Positions 9,015 through 20,558 of a stretch of DNA of 64,000 bases are shown piece after piece. This DNA comes from Devosia aurantiaca. Lineage in GTDB: Bacteria > Pseudomonadota > Alphaproteobacteria > Rhizobiales > Devosiaceae. The notes under the pieces were generated by a model. It saw only the letters and a program-made list of their open reading frames with translations. It was not told the origin of the DNA and did no database searches. Within the stretch, counting starts at the first letter, position 1, and the number at the start of each line of letters is the position of its first letter. The DNA lies in assembly GCF_011058215.1 (NCBI RefSeq), contig NZ_JAALFG010000001.1:439001-503000 (forward strand), in the 5' to 3' direction. The position numbers and the translations under genes are program-made.

Positions 9015-9623
9015 TCAGGCGCGCGCCTTGCTCGGCTTCCAGGTGATGACCTTGAAGAGGTAGAGCACGACGACGAGGCCGAGGACGAGGTAGCTCAGTG
9101 GATCGAGCACGACCTCGATGACCTCGTAGTGTTCGTGGAGGAGATAGCCGGCCAAGGTCAGGAAGGTGTTCCAGATCAGCGCGCCGGCCGTCGAGGCGAG
9201 GAGAAAGACCGGGAGGCTCATGCGTGAGAGGCCGGCGGGGATCGAGATCAGCGTGCGGATCAACGGGATCAGGCGGCCGAAAAGGACAATGACGGGCCCG
9301 AAGCGCTTGAACCAATGGACGGCGGTGTCGATCTCGTCGGCATTGAAGGCCATGACGCGGCCAAAACGGTCGGCCAGATAGCGGACGCGGTCAAGCCCGA
9401 AAAAGCGGCCAGCAAAATACCAGGGCAGCATGCCCACCACGGCGCCGATTGTGGCGGTGGCGATAACGCCGAAAAGGTTGAGATCGCCATTGGCGGCGGC
9501 AAAGCCGGCAAAGGGGATGATGAGTTCGGACGGGATCGGCGGAAAGATAGACTCCGCCAGCATGACCAGGAAAATGCCCAGATATCCGAGTTCGGAAATG
9601 GTCTGGATGATCCAGTCGGTCAT
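9015..9623 (-). CDS. DedA family membrane protein
   Basis: A 202-residue inner-membrane protein of the DedA/VTT (SNARE-associated) family, some members of which flip undecaprenyl phosphate or other phospholipids. It shows the acidic E-SIFPPIPSELI motif near residue 30, a G-re-entrant region, and the FGRLIPLIRTLISIPAG motif with the two key arginines. The C-terminus is a membrane helix followed by basic residues. I chose the ATG at 9623 because GAGGAG stands just before it; a frame extension of six residues is less likely. Transport substrate is not known. Confidence 0.85.
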   Translation of the reverse strand: MTDWIIQTISELGYLGIFLVMLAESIFPPIPSELIIPFAGFAAANGDLNLFGVIATATIGAVVGMLPWYFAGRFFGLDRVRYLADRFGRVMAFNADEIDTAVHWFKRFGPVIVLFGRLIPLIRTLISIPAGLSRMSLPVFLLASTAGALIWNTFLTLAGYLLHEHYEVIEVVLDPLSYLVLGLVVVLYLFKVITWKPSKARA

Positions 9624-9645
9624 GCGTGGCTCCTCAAGCACTGAA

Positions 9646-9745
9646 TGTCACCCCGGCGAAGGCCGGGGCCCATCCTGGGGTCTACTCACGTTCGGTGAAC
9701 GTTGGGTTATCTCAGGATGGATCCCCGCCTGCGCGGGGATGACAC
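9646..9745. repeat. Dispersed repeat family A, long copy
   Basis: Left arm TGTCACCCCGGCGAAGGCCG and right arm GGATGGATCCCCGCC...GCGGGGATGACAC form two hairpins. Between them is a 36-base insert containing a small palindrome CGTTCGGTGAACG. The short copy at 31728-31799 lacks this insert. Confidence 0.65.
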
Positions 9746-9767
9746 CGTGCGTGTGGATGCAGTCAGC

Positions 9768-11582
<1,815 letters not shown>

Positions 11583-11890
11583 AGATGGAACAGCCTCGAT
11601 TGGCATGATCCGTAAAACCACCCCAGGCGCTGTTGCGGATGGGCGGGCTAGGACAAACCATGCGGTATGAATATGCCGGAACAAATGGGAGTGGGCCCGG
11701 CAGGGTCGCGGGCTGCATATAGGAGAGGAGACTTTTGCACAAGGTCGCTATGCGCAAGGCGGCGATGCAGTAGGGAACCGGAGGGTTGCCCTTTGCGTCA
11801 ATCTGCCGACCGATTGGACACGTATGGTCTTGCACAAGCGGGCCGTGCCATAAGCCAACACGTGCAGACCGGACCGATATAGTCTTCGAT
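11583..11890. other. Divergent intergenic region between typA and the LOV kinase gene
   Basis: This 308-base gap should hold the promoters of two divergent genes. I see no convincing coding sequence, RNA gene or strong palindrome in it. Frames that are open here have no family-like content. Confidence 0.5.
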
Positions 11891-13377
11891 ATGGATGTGA
11901 GGCGAATGGATCAAAACGAAGAGCAGCGGATCGAAGACGAGATCCACCGGGCTGCTGCGTCGCATGATCCATTTGCGGCAGCGGTGCGCACCACGCGCAT
12001 GCCGATGATCATCACCGATCGCATCAGCACGACAATCCAATCGTCTTCGTCAATGACGCTTTCCTCAAGCTCACCGGCTACACGCGCGAAGAGATCATGG
12101 GGCGCAATTGCCGCTTCCTGCAGGGCGCAGGGACAAACGAGGCCGATATCGTGCGCGTGCGCAGTGCGATTGCGCGGCGTGAACCGATCGAGATCGACCT
12201 CCTCAATTACCGCAAGGACGATACGACCTTCTGGAACCGGCTGCTGATCTCGCCGGTCTTCGACGAAAACGGCAACCTCACCTATTTCTTTGCGTCCCAG
12301 TTCGATGTTTCTCCGGATCGCAACAAGCTTAAGGAGATCAAATCTTCGCATGACGACATCGAGGGCGAGATCGAGCGGCGCATGCTCGACCTCATGCAGC
12401 ACGAGCAAAGAACCCGTTTTGCGCTTAACGCGGCAGGCCTTGGCCTCTGGACGATGGATCTTGCCACCAACCGGCTGATCGTCTCCCAGCAGTGCAAGAT
12501 CAACTATGGCTATCCGCTCGAAAAGCCCATGAACTTCGAAGATGTGGTGGGCATCATGCATCCCGACGATCGCCAGCGCTTCGAGCTCGACATTGCCGCG
12601 GCGATCGAAAGCCGGTCGGATTTCGACATCGAGTACCGCGTCACGACCGAAAGCGGCGAGCTGCGCTGGGTGCAGATCAAGGGCCAGATCAACGTCGATG
12701 CGGCCGACCAGCCGCTTTCGATGGTGGGCGTCTCGCTGAATATCACTGAGCAGAAAGAGGCCGAGGAGCATCGAAAGCTCCTGTCTCGCGAGCTCAATCA
12801 TCGCGTCAAGAATTCGCTGGCCATTGCGCAATCGGTGTTTGCGCAGTCCATCCGTTCGGCGACGACGCTGGAAGAAGCCCAGACCATTGCCTTTGGTCGC
12901 ATGCAGGCGCTGTCGAGCGCGCAGGACCTTCTGACCCAGGAGGGTTTCACCGCGGCGAGCCTCGAAGGCACGGTCAAGACGGCGATCAAGGCCTTCGACG
13001 GTGGCGCCTTCCGCGTTGCGGGCCCGCGGATCATGCTGGGCGCCCGCGCCGTATCGGCCTTTTCGCTGGCGCTGCATGAACTTGCGACCAATTCAGCAAA
13101 ATATGGCGCACTGTCGGTGCCCCAAGGCACCGTGACCATCCACTGGGAGATCGATCAGAACGACGATAGCCCGCTGATGCGGTTCTTCTGGGCGGAAATG
13201 GGCGGACCCAAGGTGGAAGCGCCCAAGCGGCGCGGTTTCGGCTCGCGCATTATCGAGACTTCGCTGGCGCTCGAAACCGGCGGCAATGCCAAGATGGATT
13301 TCAGGCCGGAAGGCCTCTTGTTCGAGGTGACCGCTCTGGTTTCGCATCTTGCCCGGGACGAGCCGAGCGCCGTCTAG
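11891..13377 (+). CDS. Blue-light receptor: LOV-PAS HWE-family histidine kinase (frameshifted)
   Basis: The reconstructed product has about 495 residues. Residues 30-135 form a LOV domain: NPIVFVNDAFLKLTGY and then GRNCRFLQG, with the photo-adduct cysteine at about residue 74, and a FFASQFDVS end strand. A second PAS domain follows, then the HWE/HisKA_2 box ELNHRVKNSLA with histidine about 304, N-box HELATNSAKYGALS and the HWEID sequence that names the family. A missing base (probably C) near 12021 breaks the frame between the N-terminal helix and the LOV core. ATG 11891 or 11906 may start it. It is soluble. It converges with a GGDEF-EAL gene. Confidence 0.88.
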
Positions 13378-13382
13378 CGGAC

Positions 13383-15509
13383 TCAAGACGCCTTTTGGCG
13401 CAGCTGCTTCTTGGCGGCGTCGGAATGGAGCAGATTGGCCAGCGCAGCCGGCTGCAGCGGCGGGGAGAACAGGAACCCCTGGACTTCGGAGACGCCGTGT
13501 TCGCGCACGATCGCCATCTGCTCTTCGGTCTCGACGCCTTCGGCAGTCGTGGTCATGCCCAAGGCCTGGCCGAGCCCGATAATGGCCTTGATGATGGCCT
13601 GGCTGTCAGCGCGCGTGGCGATATCGGCCATGAACGAGCGATCGACCTTGATCTTGTCGAAGGGAAAGCTGCGCAGATAGCTCAGCGACGAATAGCCGGT
13701 GCCGAAATCGTCCATGGAAATGCGAATGCCCATGGCGCGCAGCTCATGGAGAGCCGCGATCGTCGTTTCGCTATCGGTCAAAAGCAGTGACTCGGTGATT
13801 TCGAGTTCGAGCCGCGTGGCGTCGATCCTAGCGGCAACCAGCGCCGCTTTGACCTGCGCGACGAGGTTCTTCTGCCGGAACTGCACGGGCGAGAGATTGA
13901 TGGCAATGCGCACGTCCTCGGGCCAGGTGGCGGCGGCAAGGCAGGCCTGCTGCAATACCCACTCCCCGATCGGCACGATGAGCCCGGTTTCCTCAGCCAC
14001 CGGGATGAACTCGGCCGGTGACACGGTGCGATCGTCATGGTCCCAGCGCAGCAGCGCTTCGACGCAGGTGACCCTGTTGTTGTCGAGACCGAGCAGAGGC
14101 TGGAACATCAGGCGCAGCTCGTTGCGGCTCATGGCAAGGCGCAAGCCGGCCTCTATGGAGCGACGCTGCTGCAGCTCGGCATCCATGCCAGTCTCGAAGA
14201 AGTGGTAGGTGGAGCGCCCCTCGGCCTTTGCCTTGTAGAGCGCAAGATCGGCGTTCTTGACCAGCTGGTCGGTGGTGGTGCCATCCCCGGGCCCGACCGC
14301 AATGCCGACCGAGGCGCCGATCTCGATCTGCTGGCCGCCGATATTCATGGGCGCGCGCATGGCCTTGACGATGCGATCGGCAACGCGGGCCGCAGCGTCC
14401 GTGCCGTCGATAGGCCGCAACAGAAGGGCAAATTCGTCGCCACCCAGCCGGGCGAGGAGATCGGTTTCCCGCGTCGTGCCCCAAAGCCGAACGGCGGCCT
14501 GCTTGATCACCTCGTCGCCTACCGCATGGCCGAGCGTATCGTTGACCGCCTTGAAGTGGTCGAGGTCGATATAAAGAACGGCGGCCATTTCGCCGCGCCC
14601 TAGCGCCGCCTCGGTCTTGGCCATCTGCTCCAGGAACTCGATACGGTTGGGCAGGTCGGTCAGCGCATCGTGGCGCGCCAGGTGCTGGATCCGCGCTTCG
14701 GCCTGGCGCTGCTCGGTGATGTCCTCATGCGTGGACACCCAGCCGCCATCCTTCATCGGATGGTGCTGCATCAAAATTGTGCGGCCGTTGAGTTCGTGGA
14801 CGTTCTTGCCATATTCGCGGCGGGCAATGACCTCGCGGCGCCATGCGATATATTCGTCCTTGGTCCCGCCCGCTTCCATGCCTTGGTCGAAGAGATGGCC
14901 CAAAATGTCTTCGAGCTGGGTACCGGGGCGCAGGTAGGTGACCGGCAGGTTGTAGATCCGCGCATAGGGCTCGTTGCAGATCACCAGCCGACCCAACGCG
15001 TCCATCATGCAAAGGCCGATCGAAATATTGTTGACCGCAGCGTCGAGCCGGATGTTTTGCCGCTCGAGCTCCATCTTGCGCTTCTGCACGATTTCGGCGC
15101 GCGCGATCTCGTCGGTGATATCCTCATGCGTAACCACCCAACCGAGCTTGTCGGAATAGACATTGGCGGTTTCGATGATGCGATTGCCGACCGCCATTTC
15201 CTGGCTTTTCGCCCTCGCACCGGCCTTGTTGTTCAGCAACTGGCTGGAATAATGCTCGTAGAAGGCTTCGGCGGTCTGGCCGGGGTGATTGCCCAAGCGC
15301 ACCGAGAGATGGACGATATCCTCGAGCGTCATGCCGCGATGGATGGCGTCTTCGGAAAAGCCGTAGAAGTCGCGGTAATGCTTGTTCCACATGACGAGGC
15401 GGAACTGCGGAGACCACACGCAAAAGCCATAAGGAATGTTTTCGAGCGCCGCATCGAGCAGCAGCGCTTCGGCAACTTCACTCATGGAGCCGGCGTCTTC
15501 CGACCGCAT
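13383..15509 (-). CDS. PAS-GGDEF-EAL cyclic-di-GMP turnover protein
   Basis: A 708-residue protein without membrane helices. Two PAS-type domains (about 15-135 and 150-268, each ending in a THEDIT motif) are followed by GGDEF at residues 356-360 with an intact inhibitory RxxD site (RETD, 347-350), and by an EAL domain (EAL at 484-486, DDFGTGYS, EGVET). Both catalytic halves look active, so it could make and degrade cyclic di-GMP. Its stop is 5 bases from that of the convergent LOV kinase. A CtrA-type box lies about 60 bases upstream of its start, suggesting cell-cycle control. Confidence 0.92.
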   Translation of the reverse strand: MRSEDAGSMSEVAEALLLDAALENIPYGFCVWSPQFRLVMWNKHYRDFYGFSEDAIHRGMTLEDIVHLSVRLGNHPGQTAEAFYEHYSSQLLNNKAGARAKSQEMAVGNRIIETANVYSDKLGWVVTHEDITDEIARAEIVQKRKMELERQNIRLDAAVNNISIGLCMMDALGRLVICNEPYARIYNLPVTYLRPGTQLEDILGHLFDQGMEAGGTKDEYIAWRREVIARREYGKNVHELNGRTILMQHHPMKDGGWVSTHEDITEQRQAEARIQHLARHDALTDLPNRIEFLEQMAKTEAALGRGEMAAVLYIDLDHFKAVNDTLGHAVGDEVIKQAAVRLWGTTRETDLLARLGGDEFALLLRPIDGTDAAARVADRIVKAMRAPMNIGGQQIEIGASVGIAVGPGDGTTTDQLVKNADLALYKAKAEGRSTYHFFETGMDAELQQRRSIEAGLRLAMSRNELRLMFQPLLGLDNNRVTCVEALLRWDHDDRTVSPAEFIPVAEETGLIVPIGEWVLQQACLAAATWPEDVRIAINLSPVQFRQKNLVAQVKAALVAARIDATRLELEITESLLLTDSETTIAALHELRAMGIRISMDDFGTGYSSLSYLRSFPFDKIKVDRSFMADIATRADSQAIIKAIIGLGQALGMTTTAEGVETEEQMAIVREHGVSEVQGFLFSPPLQPAALANLLHSDAAKKQLRQKAS

Positions 15510-15570
15510 TAGTCACCCCATCTGTCCAAGAGCCAAATAAGGCCCGACGTGTGACGCTACTGTGACAGGT

Positions 15571-15585
15571 TTAACGCAGGATTAA
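15571..15585. promoter_or_regulatory. CtrA-type box upstream of the GGDEF-EAL gene
   Basis: TTAA-CGCAGGA-TTAA matches the TTAA-N7-TTAA core bound by the alphaproteobacterial cell-cycle regulator CtrA. It is 62 bases from the ATG of the GGDEF-EAL gene. Chance occurrence in a GC-rich genome is low, but binding is untested. Confidence 0.5.
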
Positions 15586-15644
15586 ATGGCGCCTCCGCAA
15601 TCGATATCATCGATCACAAATGAAGGCGCCAGAAGTGGTTAGGT

Positions 15645-16868
15645 CTACTGCCCGGCCTTGGCGTTACGGGCAGCCCAAGTCTTGAGACGGAGGCCGTTGA
15701 GGCGGATGAAGCCTTCGGCGTCGTGGTGGTCATAGGCCACCGCGCCCTCTTCAAAGGTCACGAGATCCATGTTGTAGAGCGAGTGCGGCGAGGAACGGGA
15801 AATGACATTGGCCGAGCCCTTGTAGAGCTTTACCTGCACGTCGCCCGACACATAGGTTTGCGACTTGTCGATCAGGGCCTGCAGCATCTCGCGCTCCGGC
15901 GAATACCAGAAGCCATTATAGATCAGCTCGGCATATTTGGGCATCAGCTCATCCTTGAGATGCGCTTCGCCACGATCGAGCGTGATGGATTCAATGCCAC
16001 GGTGGGCCGCCAGCAGGATCGTGCCGCCGGGGGTCTCGTAGAGGCCGCGCGACTTCATGCCGACAAAGCGGTTTTCGACGAGATCGAGCCGGCCGACGCC
16101 ATGCTTGCCACCGAGCTCGTTGAGCTTGGTTAGAAGTGCTGCCGGCGACAGCTGTTCGCCATTGATGGCGACCGGATCACCTTTTTCGAAGGTGATGGTG
16201 ATGATCTCGGCCTGGTCGGGCGCCTTTTCCGGATCGGTGGTGCGCTGAGCGACATAGTCCGGGAACGGCACGGCGGGGTCTTCCAGCACCATGCCTTCGG
16301 AAGACGTGTGCAGGAGGTTGGCGTCGACCGAGAACGGCGCTTCGCCGCGCTTGTCCTTGGCGATCGGGATTTGGTTCTGCTCGGCATAGCTCAGAAGCTG
16401 TGTGCGCGAGCGAAGGTCCCATTCGCGCCATGGGGCGATGACCTTGAGGCCAGGCATCAGCGCATTGGCGGTGAGCTCAAAGCGAACCTGGTCATTGCCC
16501 TTGCCGGTGGCGCCATGGGCGATGGCATCGGCGCCGGTTTCGCGGGCAATCTCGACCAGATGGCGCGCGATCACGGGGCGGGCGATGGAGGTGCCGAGAA
16601 GGTATTGGCCTTCGTAAAGCGCATTGGCGCGGAACATCGGGAACACGAAATCGCGCACGAATTCTTCGCGCAAGTCGACGATGCGGATGTCCTTGATGCC
16701 GAACATCTCCGCCTTCTTGCGTGCGGGATCGAGCTCTTCACCCTGCCCGAGGTCGGCCGTAAAGGTCACGATCTCGGCCTGATAGTGCTCCTGCAGCCAT
16801 TTCAGCATAATGGAGGTGTCGAGCCCGCCCGAATAGGCCAGCACGATCTTCTTGATGTCATTCGCCAT
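15645..16868 (-). CDS. argG: Argininosuccinate synthase
   Basis: A 407-residue cytoplasmic enzyme that joins citrulline and aspartate using ATP in arginine biosynthesis. The pyrophosphatase-type P-loop YSGGLDTS is near the N-terminus. The family blocks [28 protein letters not shown] and [13 protein letters not shown] are present. I chose the ATG at 16868 ([15 protein letters not shown]); ten extra upstream residues are possible. Length matches the family. The gene reads towards the GGDEF-EAL gene but with a 135-base gap, and is divergent from a LysE-type exporter gene. Confidence 0.95.
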   Translation of the reverse strand: MANDIKKIVLAYSGGLDTSIMLKWLQEHYQAEIVTFTADLGQGEELDPARKKAEMFGIKDIRIVDLREEFVRDFVFPMFRANALYEGQYLLGTSIARPVIARHLVEIARETGADAIAHGATGKGNDQVRFELTANALMPGLKVIAPWREWDLRSRTQLLSYAEQNQIPIAKDKRGEAPFSVDANLLHTSSEGMVLEDPAVPFPDYVAQRTTDPEKAPDQAEIITITFEKGDPVAINGEQLSPAALLTKLNELGGKHGVGRLDLVENRFVGMKSRGLYETPGGTILLAAHRGIESITLDRGEAHLKDELMPKYAELIYNGFWYSPEREMLQALIDKSQTYVSGDVQVKLYKGSANVISRSSPHSLYNMDLVTFEEGAVAYDHHDAEGFIRLNGLRLKTWAARNAKAGQ

Positions 16869-16977
16869 GGTGTTCACGCTTGTGCAAAGGGGCGCCAAGG
16901 CCCGTCAAATCGGGCGCACCCTAGTCAGGACCGGGCATTGGTGCAATTGTCCGGCCCAAGATTCTTGAGCCACCACC

Positions 16978-17622
16978 ATGCCCTTCGTCCCCGACGTGCC
17001 TGTCATCCTCGCCTTTGCCCTGGCGACGGTAATCCTTGCCATTACCCCCGGTCCCGACATGGCGCTGCAGCTCAGCCGCGCCATCAATTACGGACGCCCG
17101 CATGGGCTGGCGGCAATGTTCGGGGCCATGGCGGGCATAGTGGTGCACACCACCCTCGTTGCCTTCGGCATTTCGGTTCTGATCGTTGCCGCGCCGCCCT
17201 TGTTTCTGGCGCTCAAGATCGCCGGCGCGGTTTATCTCCTCTACCTCGCCTATGGCGCTATCACCCAAGGCGGTGGCCTGCGCATCGCCGCGGCCGCACC
17301 GCGCGCGCCCAGCGTAAGGCAGAGTTTCATGACAGGGATCGGCATCAACCTGCTCAATCCCAAGGTCGTTCTGTTCTTCATGACCTTTTTGCCCCAATTC
17401 GTTGAGGCGCACGATCCCGGCGCCACCGGCAAACTGTTCTTCCTGGGGCTCGAATTTGTGTTCATCTCGATACCGTTAGGGCTCGTCACGGTTTTCGCTG
17501 CCGACTGGCTGGCTGCAGCCTTCAAGCGGTCGATCTGGGTCGAGCGCGCGCTGAACTGGAGCTTTGCGGCAATCTTCACCGCGTTCGCCGCCACCATCCT
17601 GACCGCGCAGGCCCGGCATTGA
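16978..17622 (+). CDS. LysE/RhtB family amino-acid exporter
   Basis: A 214-residue protein with six likely membrane helices. The family hallmark at the end of helix 1, ITPGPDMALQLSRAINYGRPHG, and the GIGINLLNPKVVLFFMTFLPQF block of helix 4 are both present. Such proteins export amino acids or homoserine lactone-like compounds. Its place opposite argG does not prove an arginine substrate. The stop overlaps the TTG start of rlmJ, so the two are probably co-translated. Confidence 0.88.
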   Translation: MPFVPDVPVILAFALATVILAITPGPDMALQLSRAINYGRPHGLAAMFGAMAGIVVHTTLVAFGISVLIVAAPPLFLALKIAGAVYLLYLAYGAITQGGGLRIAAAAPRAPSVRQSFMTGIGINLLNPKVVLFFMTFLPQFVEAHDPGATGKLFFLGLEFVFISIPLGLVTVFAADWLAAAFKRSIWVERALNWSFAAIFTAFAATILTAQARH

Positions 17623-18467
17623 ACTACCGTCACGCCTTTCACGCCGGCAATTTCGCCGACGTCGTCAAGCACACGATCCTCACCCGCATCCTTGCCTATC
17701 TCATGCGCAAGGACGCCGCTTTCCGGGTGATCGACACCCATGCCGGTGTCGGCATCTACGACCTTTTCGGCAACGAGGCCGAACGCACCGGCGAGTGGCA
17801 GGACGGCATCGGCCGTTTGATTCACGTGAAACTTCCCGAGCCTGTCGCCGCTTTGCTCGAGCCCTATCTCGCCTCGGTCCGCGCGCGCAATCCGAACGGC
17901 ACGCTGCGCTACTATCCCGGCTCGCCCATGATCACCCGGCAGCTGCTCCGCGAACAGGACCGGCTGATGGCGCTGGAGCTGCATCCGGGTGACGCCTGGG
18001 CGCTCAAGAAAAACTTTGCCGACGACTTTCAGGTGCGCGTCACCAATCTCGACGGCTGGGCAGCTCTGGGCACCCATCTGCCGCCAAAGGAAAAGCGCGG
18101 CCTTGTACTCGTCGATCCGCCTTTCGAAGAGAAGGGCGAGTTCGGCCGCATGGTCGCAAGCCTCCAAAAGGCCCATGTGCGCTGGCCGGGCGGCATCTAC
18201 GCCTACTGGTACCCGATCAAGGAACCCGCTGAGGTTGAAGGCTTTGTAAAAGACCTTGAAGCGACCGGCATTCCCAAGATCCTGCGCATCGAACTGACAA
18301 TCCGACCTGCTTCGCAACCAGCACGGCTGCATGGCACGGGAATGGTCGTGGTCAATCCACCCTTCGTGCTGGAAGAAGAAATGCGCACGGTGCTCCCGGT
18401 TTTGGCGAAGCTGCTGAGCGACGAGGATCGGGGACGCTGGTCGGTCGATTGGGTCGCAGGCGAGTAG
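17619..18467 (+). CDS. rlmJ: 23S rRNA (adenine-2030-N6)-methyltransferase RlmJ
   Basis: A 282-residue SAM-dependent methyltransferase that modifies A2030 of 23S rRNA. The N-terminus NYRHAFHAGNFADVVKH is the family signature. Other blocks are DTHAGVGIYDLFG (SAM site), YPGSP, and the catalytic DPPFEEKGEF. The only start giving the full signature is TTG at 17619, which overlaps the exporter stop in TTGA. A parS-like sequence lies inside the gene at 17818-17833. Confidence 0.9.
   Translation: MNYRHAFHAGNFADVVKHTILTRILAYLMRKDAAFRVIDTHAGVGIYDLFGNEAERTGEWQDGIGRLIHVKLPEPVAALLEPYLASVRARNPNGTLRYYPGSPMITRQLLREQDRLMALELHPGDAWALKKNFADDFQVRVTNLDGWAALGTHLPPKEKRGLVLVDPPFEEKGEFGRMVASLQKAHVRWPGGIYAYWYPIKEPAEVEGFVKDLEATGIPKILRIELTIRPASQPARLHGTGMVVVNPPFVLEEEMRTVLPVLAKLLSDEDRGRWSVDWVAGE
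17818..17833. other. Outlying parS-like sequence inside rlmJ
   Basis: TGATTCACGTGAAACT differs by one base from TGATTCACGTGAAACA, which is the reverse complement of the variant used three times near parAB. It is 33 kb from the parAB genes. It may bind ParB weakly or be a chance match. Confidence 0.35.
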
Positions 18468-18522
18468 AGCAACGTTTGCGCCGCCATCCTCGTTTTGCCC
18501 GCGAACCAGAGGGAAACGCAGC

Positions 18523-18681
18523 GTGGATATTCTTCGCATCATCTTGTCCGTGATTATTCCGCCCGTGGGCGTATTCCTGCAGGTGGGACTGGGCCTGCAA
18601 TTCTGGCTCAATATCCTGCTGACGCTGCTGGGATATTTCCCGGGCCTGATCCATGCGATCTGGGTGATCCTGCGCCGCTAG
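18523..18681 (+). CDS. YqaE/Pmp3 family small membrane protein
   Basis: A 52-residue proteolipid-type protein starting at GTG, with AGAGGGA seven bases upstream. It has two hydrophobic helices: IIPPVGVFLQVGLG with the prolines and glycines typical of Pmp3, then FWLNILLTLLGYFPGLIHAIWVIL. Pmp3/YqaE proteins affect membrane potential and salt tolerance. The gene lies 55 bases after rlmJ and could share its transcript. It is easily missed because it is short and lacks an ATG. Confidence 0.85.
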   Translation: MDILRIILSVIIPPVGVFLQVGLGLQFWLNILLTLLGYFPGLIHAIWVILRR

Positions 18682-19055
18682 TCACGCTGACGCTTGGCGC
18701 CCCTGCGCGCTTTGGTCATGCGCGTCGGCGCATGGAAGTTCGGCGGCTTAATTTTCACCCAGGCGATGAATTCGGAAAGTTCGGGATCGCTGCGCAGGCT
18801 TTCCACGTCCGCCAACCTCTTGGCCAATTCGGTTTCCGAAAACCGGGCATGGATGGCGCTGTGGCAGATCTGGTGGAGGCGCACCGTGCCCTTGTGCGTC
18901 CCGCCCTTGAGGCGCGGCGTCAGGTGATGGCGGCTGGATTTTGCATCGGCAGGGATCGGCCGTTCGCAGAGCGGGCAGATATCCGGCGCACGCCGGGCGG
19001 CAGCAGCTTCTGCTGCCGCAATGGCCTCGTCGACGCGGCGTTGCGATGGCTTCAC
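18678..19055 (-). CDS. HNH nuclease-domain protein
   Basis: A 125-residue protein with a CPLCERPIP knuckle, then [13 protein letters not shown] and the [13 protein letters not shown] helix, which together form a zinc-supported HNH domain. The start is the GTG at 19055, overlapping the rlmN stop in GTGA, with no better start. The C-terminal part is basic ([10 protein letters not shown]). This family sits after rlmN in related bacteria. Nuclease function is inferred from the fold. Its 3' end overlaps the convergent Pmp3-type gene by 4 bases. Confidence 0.75.
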   Translation of the reverse strand: MKPSQRRVDEAIAAAEAAAARRAPDICPLCERPIPADAKSSRHHLTPRLKGGTHKGTVRLHQICHSAIHARFSETELAKRLADVESLRSDPELSEFIAWVKIKPPNFHAPTRMTKARRGAKRQRD

Positions 19056-20262
19056 AGCGCCAGGATCGCCTCGCGGTCCTTTTTGCTCAAGCGTTCCGAT
19101 TCGCTCTTGAGCTGGCCACAGGCGGCAAAGATATCGCGGCCACGCGGGGTGCGCACCGGCGAAGCATAACCGGCGCGATTGACGATATCGGCGAAGCGCT
19201 CGATGCGTGAAGACGGCGACGTGCCGTAGTTCGAACCCGGCCAAGGGTTGAACGGGATCAGGTTGATCTTGGCGGGGATGCCCGCGAGCAGGCGAACCAG
19301 TTCCTTGGCCTCGGCATCGCTGTCGTTGATGCCGTCCAGCATCACATATTCGAAGGTGATGCGGCGTGCGTTGGAAAGTCCCGGATAATTGCGGCACGCG
19401 TCGAGAAGCTCGGCGATCGGCCATTTCTTGTTGATCGGCACGAGCACATCGCGCAGGTCGTCGCGCACGGCATGCAGCGAAATGGCAAGCATGACGTCGA
19501 TTTCGCGGCCGGTCGGCTCGATATAGGGCACGACGCCAGAGGTCGAAAGCGTGATACGGCGCTTGAAATCGACATGCCGTCGCCGGCCGAAGCGATCAGC
19601 AGCGCCTGCTTGACGTTGTCGTAATTGTAGAGCGGCTCGCCCATGCCCATCATCACGATATTGGTGATGGCGCGAGACTCGCCACCAGGCACGAGACCAC
19701 CGTCGGCGGGACGCGAACCGCCCGGGAAATCGCCAAGACGCTCGCGCGCCATCAGGATCTGGCCCAGGATTTCGCCAGCCGTCAGGTTGCGAACGAGCTT
19801 TTGCGTACCGGTATGGCAGAACGAGCAGGTGAGCGTGCAGCCGACCTGGGAGGACACGCAGAGCGTTCCGCGGTCGCTTTCCGGGATGTAAACGGTTTCG
19901 ACTTCCACCGCCGGCATGTTTGGGTTTTGCGGATCGCGGAAGCGGAACAGCCACTTGCGGGTGCCATCGACTGAAATCTGCTCGGACGCAATTTCGGGCC
20001 GGTCGAGAACAAAGGTGTCGGCAAGCTTCTTCTGACGCACGGGCTTGGCCACATTGGTCATGCGGTCGAAGTCGGTCACGCCATTAACGTAGAGCCAGTT
20101 CCAGAGCTGGCTGGCCCGCATCCGACCCTCTTTTTCGCCGACCACGTCATGGCCGACCAGCGCCTGCGCCAGATCCGCCTTGGAAAGACCGATAAGCGAC
20201 GGCCGCGCCGACGAGGCGGGACGAAGGGCGGTCGAATGGTCAAGGTTCAGCGCAATGCTCAT
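19052..20262 (-). CDS. rlmN: Dual-specificity RNA methyltransferase RlmN (frameshifted)
   Basis: The reconstructed protein has about 403 residues. It is a radical-SAM enzyme that methylates C2 of A2503 in 23S rRNA and A37 in some tRNAs. The CxxxCxxC cluster site appears as [11 protein letters not shown], followed by [17 protein letters not shown]. The second frame gives [22 protein letters not shown] and [11 protein letters not shown]. One base (probably an A) is missing near 19565, between DGMSIS and KRRITL. I chose the ATG at 20262 ([10 protein letters not shown]). The HNH gene is coupled downstream. Confidence 0.9.
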
Positions 20263-20435
20263 GGCAGGCACAAAGGTCCGGATGATCGGGGAGTGACGAG
20301 GCCAATAGCATATGGTGCGCAAAAGCGCAAAGCTTCGAGCCGTCACGAAGGGCTGATCGCTCCGGGGAGCGATCAGAGGCAAGAAGGCCAAGAGAGCTAT
20401 GCTAGAATGGCCGGTCGTAGGGAAGCGGATGTGCC

Positions 20436-20558
20436 CTATTCGCCGGCCGCCGGGTGACGAGGCTTCTTCGGCCGATCAAGCGTGGTGGCCCACCAGGCGA
20501 TAAATCCGACGCCAGCAAAGAAGACGCCATAGCTGAGCAGGAGCATGGGATCCGTCAT
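20436..20558 (-). CDS. Small membrane protein (second of a coupled pair)
   Basis: A 40-residue ORF starting at the ATG at 20558, which overlaps the preceding small ORF's stop in ATGA. It has a strong AGGAGGG ribosome site. One membrane helix is clear ([21 protein letters not shown]), followed by a basic, proline-rich tail [11 protein letters not shown]. No known function. Overlap, strong ribosome site and the hydrophobic pattern argue that it is real. Confidence 0.55.
   Translation of the reverse strand: MTDPMLLLSYGVFFAGVGFIAWWATTLDRPKKPRHPAAGE

Noticed and set aside
15587..15630. Hairpin TGGCGCC ... GGCGCCA as terminator of argG
   Set aside because: The stem is short, the loop is long, and no T run follows on the minus strand.
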